From contig VUAW01000001.1 in NCBI GenBank assembly GCA_008711135.1, positions 372,001-436,000 on the forward strand: 64,000 bases of DNA, in the 5' to 3' direction. The notes beneath the pieces were generated by a model. The model was not told the DNA's origin and ran no database searches. It was given only the letters and a program-made list of their open reading frames with translations. This DNA comes from Rhodobacteraceae bacterium LNNU 3342. Its GTDB lineage: Bacteria; Pseudomonadota; Alphaproteobacteria; Rhodobacterales; Rhodobacteraceae. Numbering within the stretch: position 1 is the first letter of the stretch; every line of letters starts with the position of its first letter. This document shows positions 62,402-64,000 of the stretch, piece after piece. The position numbers and the translations under genes were made by a program.

Positions 62402-63919
62402 ATGGCACAGGTAAAACATTTCGGCTGGGGCGCGGTCCTCGCGGTTCTGGCAACGGGCGCGCTGGCCGACGTGACGGCAGAACAGGTCTGGGCCGATCAG
62501 GAGCGGTTCGTGGCCGATACCGGCTACGACATGACCTCTGGCAGCCAGCAACGGCAGGGCGACACGCTGATCGTTCGTGACGTTGTCCTGACGATGGAAC
62601 AGACGGCAGAGGAGGCGGGCGGCCGCGTGACCATCACGCTGGACGAGATCCGCCTGCGCGAAACCGGCGATGGCCGCGTGAACATGACCCTGGGCGCCAT
62701 GCCCCGGTTCCAAGTGACGAGCGAGGATGCCGAGGGCGCGCCCGTCGAATTCGGCGCCGAAGTGACTTTGACCGACTACCTTGCCACGGCAAGCGGGGCC
62801 CCCGACAACATCGCTTATGAATGGACCGCCGAAGCGCTTACCACCGCCTTCAGCCTACCCGCCCCGGTCGGCGAGGATGGCGCCGTGGCCGAGGAAGTCG
62901 ACATCAGCCTGGGAATGCAGGGGCTGACTGGCACGCTGGCCCGCGGCGAAGGTGGGATGATCCTGTCGGGCACCACGGCGCAAAGCCTTTCCTATGAATT
63001 CAGCGGCGCGACCGATGAGGGCGCGGCCGATCTTGCCTTTACCTTGGCCGACGTGGCGCTGGATCAGGCGATGACGCCGGGGCTTTTCACTGGCACGCCC
63101 GAAGATCTGGCAGCGGGGCTTCGTGACGGGGGCAGCGCGCGGATCGAGATGCAGTTCGGCGCCGCCTCTGTGGATGCGACGATGACGGACCCGGAAGGCC
63201 AGGCCGGGCGTTTCGCTGGCGAGGCGGTTTCAGGCACGCTGACCTTCGCGATGGACGAAAGCGGGCTGTCATATGGCGCAGGAACGCAGGAAGGGCAGTT
63301 CCAGCTGGAAGGTGGCGACCTGCCGGTTCCGCAGGTGTCCGGAAGCTATGTCGAAAGCGGCACGACCCTGACCCTGCCGCTGACCGCCGCCGATGCGCCG
63401 CAGGATTATTCCCTTGCCACCCGGCTGGTCGGCCTGACCCTGGGGGACGAAATCTGGGAAATGTTCGACACGGCGGGCAGCTTCCCCCGCGATCCGCTGA
63501 CACTGCTGGTGGATCTGTCGGGGACCATGAAACTCGATCAGGATCTGATGAGCGAGGAAACCTGGCAGACCGACGCGCCTCCGGGACAGTTCGAAAGCCT
63601 CAACCTGAACGACCTGCGGATTTCGGGCGTGGGCGCCGAGCTGACAGGCAACGGCAGCTTTACCTTCGACAATACCGACACGCAGACCTTCGACGGTTTC
63701 CCCCGCCCGCAGGGCAGCGTGACGCTGAACCTTCGGGGTGGCAACGCCCTGATCGACCGGCTGGTGGCGGCGGGCTTCATCCCTGCGGATCAGGCGATGG
63801 GCGCGCGGATGATGCTGACCATGTTCGCCCGCCCGGCCGAAGGTGAGGACGCGCTGACCTCTACCATCGAGATCAACGAGGCGGGCGAGGTTCGGGCAAA
63901 CGGGCAGCGCATCCGCTGA
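62402..63919 (+). CDS. DUF2125-type exported protein
   Basis: A 505-residue protein with a signal peptide (about 1-22, ending GALA) and a large Gly/Thr/Asp-rich beta-sheet region, with repeating strand-loop units and the LTFAMDESGLSYGAG style. This suits the DUF2125 family of Rhodobacteraceae, for which no function is established. Low Cys content and acidic character suggest a periplasmic or outer-membrane protein. It is transcribed away from the SDR gene and apparently alone. Confidence 0.8.
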   Translation: MAQVKHFGWGAVLAVLATGALADVTAEQVWADQERFVADTGYDMTSGSQQRQGDTLIVRDVVLTMEQTAEEAGGRVTITLDEIRLRETGDGRVNMTLGAMPRFQVTSEDAEGAPVEFGAEVTLTDYLATASGAPDNIAYEWTAEALTTAFSLPAPVGEDGAVAEEVDISLGMQGLTGTLARGEGGMILSGTTAQSLSYEFSGATDEGAADLAFTLADVALDQAMTPGLFTGTPEDLAAGLRDGGSARIEMQFGAASVDATMTDPEGQAGRFAGEAVSGTLTFAMDESGLSYGAGTQEGQFQLEGGDLPVPQVSGSYVESGTTLTLPLTAADAPQDYSLATRLVGLTLGDEIWEMFDTAGSFPRDPLTLLVDLSGTMKLDQDLMSEETWQTDAPPGQFESLNLNDLRISGVGAELTGNGSFTFDNTDTQTFDGFPRPQGSVTLNLRGGNALIDRLVAAGFIPADQAMGARMMLTMFARPAEGEDALTSTIEINEAGEVRANGQRIR

Positions 63920-64000
63920 TCGTTCCCCAAGGGCTCGGCGGTGCTTGCATGGGCGCCGCCCGCGCCCTAGGTCCGGTAGAATGTATTTGCCGGGGAACAT
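63920..64000. other. Intergenic end of window
   Basis: The last 81 bases hold no convincing gene. A GC-rich hairpin (63937-63944 with 63953-63960, one G-T pair) follows the DUF2125 stop by 17 bases but lacks a T-tract. An ATG on the minus strand at 64000 begins a frame antisense to the DUF2125 gene, judged a shadow. Confidence 0.4.

Noticed and set aside
63269-64000. Minus-strand frame starting at the last base of the window
   Set aside because: Antisense to the DUF2125 gene over nearly all its length, with no family-like sequence; a neighbour beyond the edge cannot be judged.
1-64000. Prophage, insertion sequence, CRISPR or integrase-based element
   Set aside because: No transposase, integrase, phage structural gene, Cas gene or regular repeat spacing is visible anywhere; all regions look like core chromosome.

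Overview
The window is a gene-dense, high-GC piece of chromosome from an alphaproteobacterium, most likely of the Rhodobacteraceae (Rhodobacter/Paracoccus/Gemmobacter-like). The evidence is gene content and order: a Rhodobacter-type porin, L-malyl-CoA lyase next to accA, a CenR-like response regulator, a TIGR02302 protein between lysA and a zinc-ribbon gene, and many 1-4 base stop/start overlaps. About 70 genes are supported, including one (Trm112 family, 59 aa) shorter than 60 codons. I see no insertion sequence, prophage, CRISPR array, rRNA or tRNA gene, and no gap over 300 bases without a gene.

Layout. 1-5.6 kb: 3' end of a cytochrome P450, parC (-), a short-chain dehydrogenase, a HIG1-like protein with cobalamin adenosyltransferase, mscL (-) and a glutathione transferase. 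5.6-12.2 kb, all minus: pyk, a small membrane protein, rpmI-rplT, then pheS, an unknown membrane protein and pheT with start/stop overlaps. 12.3-16.8 kb: N-formylglutamate amidohydrolase and DUF1244 (+), then a D-glutamate-type catabolic operon dgcN-dgcA-D-amino-acid transaminase-DinB (-). 17.1-19.2 kb: L-malyl-CoA lyase and accA. 19.2-28 kb: ftsE-ftsX-plsC (-), a zinc-ribbon membrane protein (+), and argH-lipoprotein-DUF2834-lysA-TIGR02302 (-). 28-35 kb: a TlpA-like thioredoxin, an EAL phosphodiesterase, phaA-phaB, a DMT exporter, small conserved genes and a polyprenyl diphosphate synthase. 34.9-43.6 kb: ispE, a TPR protein, ETF-quinone oxidoreductase, greA, an unknown membrane protein, azlCD, and a Trm112/LON-like/CnoX set. 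43.7-48.9 kb: an extracellular polysaccharide module (YjbE-like, YjbF, YjbH, and a membrane-bound FlaA1/CapD nucleotide-sugar dehydratase). 49-54 kb: xthA, cenR, ribA with an L,D-transpeptidase, a YggS protein and a porin. 54.4-64 kb: DUF3576 lipoprotein, leuS-lptE-holA, a luciferase-like oxidoreductase, a TIGR03862 flavoprotein, a small HNH protein, a second short-chain dehydrogenase and a DUF2125 protein.

Themes. Central carbon: pyruvate kinase, acetyl-CoA carboxylase, phaA/phaB and L-malyl-CoA lyase fit acetyl-CoA assimilation by the ethylmalonyl-CoA pathway and polyhydroxybutyrate storage. Envelope: ftsEX, plsC, lptE, porin, L,D-transpeptidase, mscL, the YjbEFH module and the CenR-like regulator. 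Translation: pheST, leuS, L20, L35 and Trm112. The least understood genes are the membrane protein between pheS and pheT, the TIGR02302 protein, the 303-residue protein after greA and the DUF2125 protein.

The window is mostly ordinary core chromosome. The most unusual features are the D-glutamate operon with a candidate operator, the membrane gene inside pheS-pheT, a RibB-like remnant at the front of RibA, and the repeated use of one CTAG for both stop codons of convergent genes. Functional calls rest on reading motifs and gene order; no database search was run.
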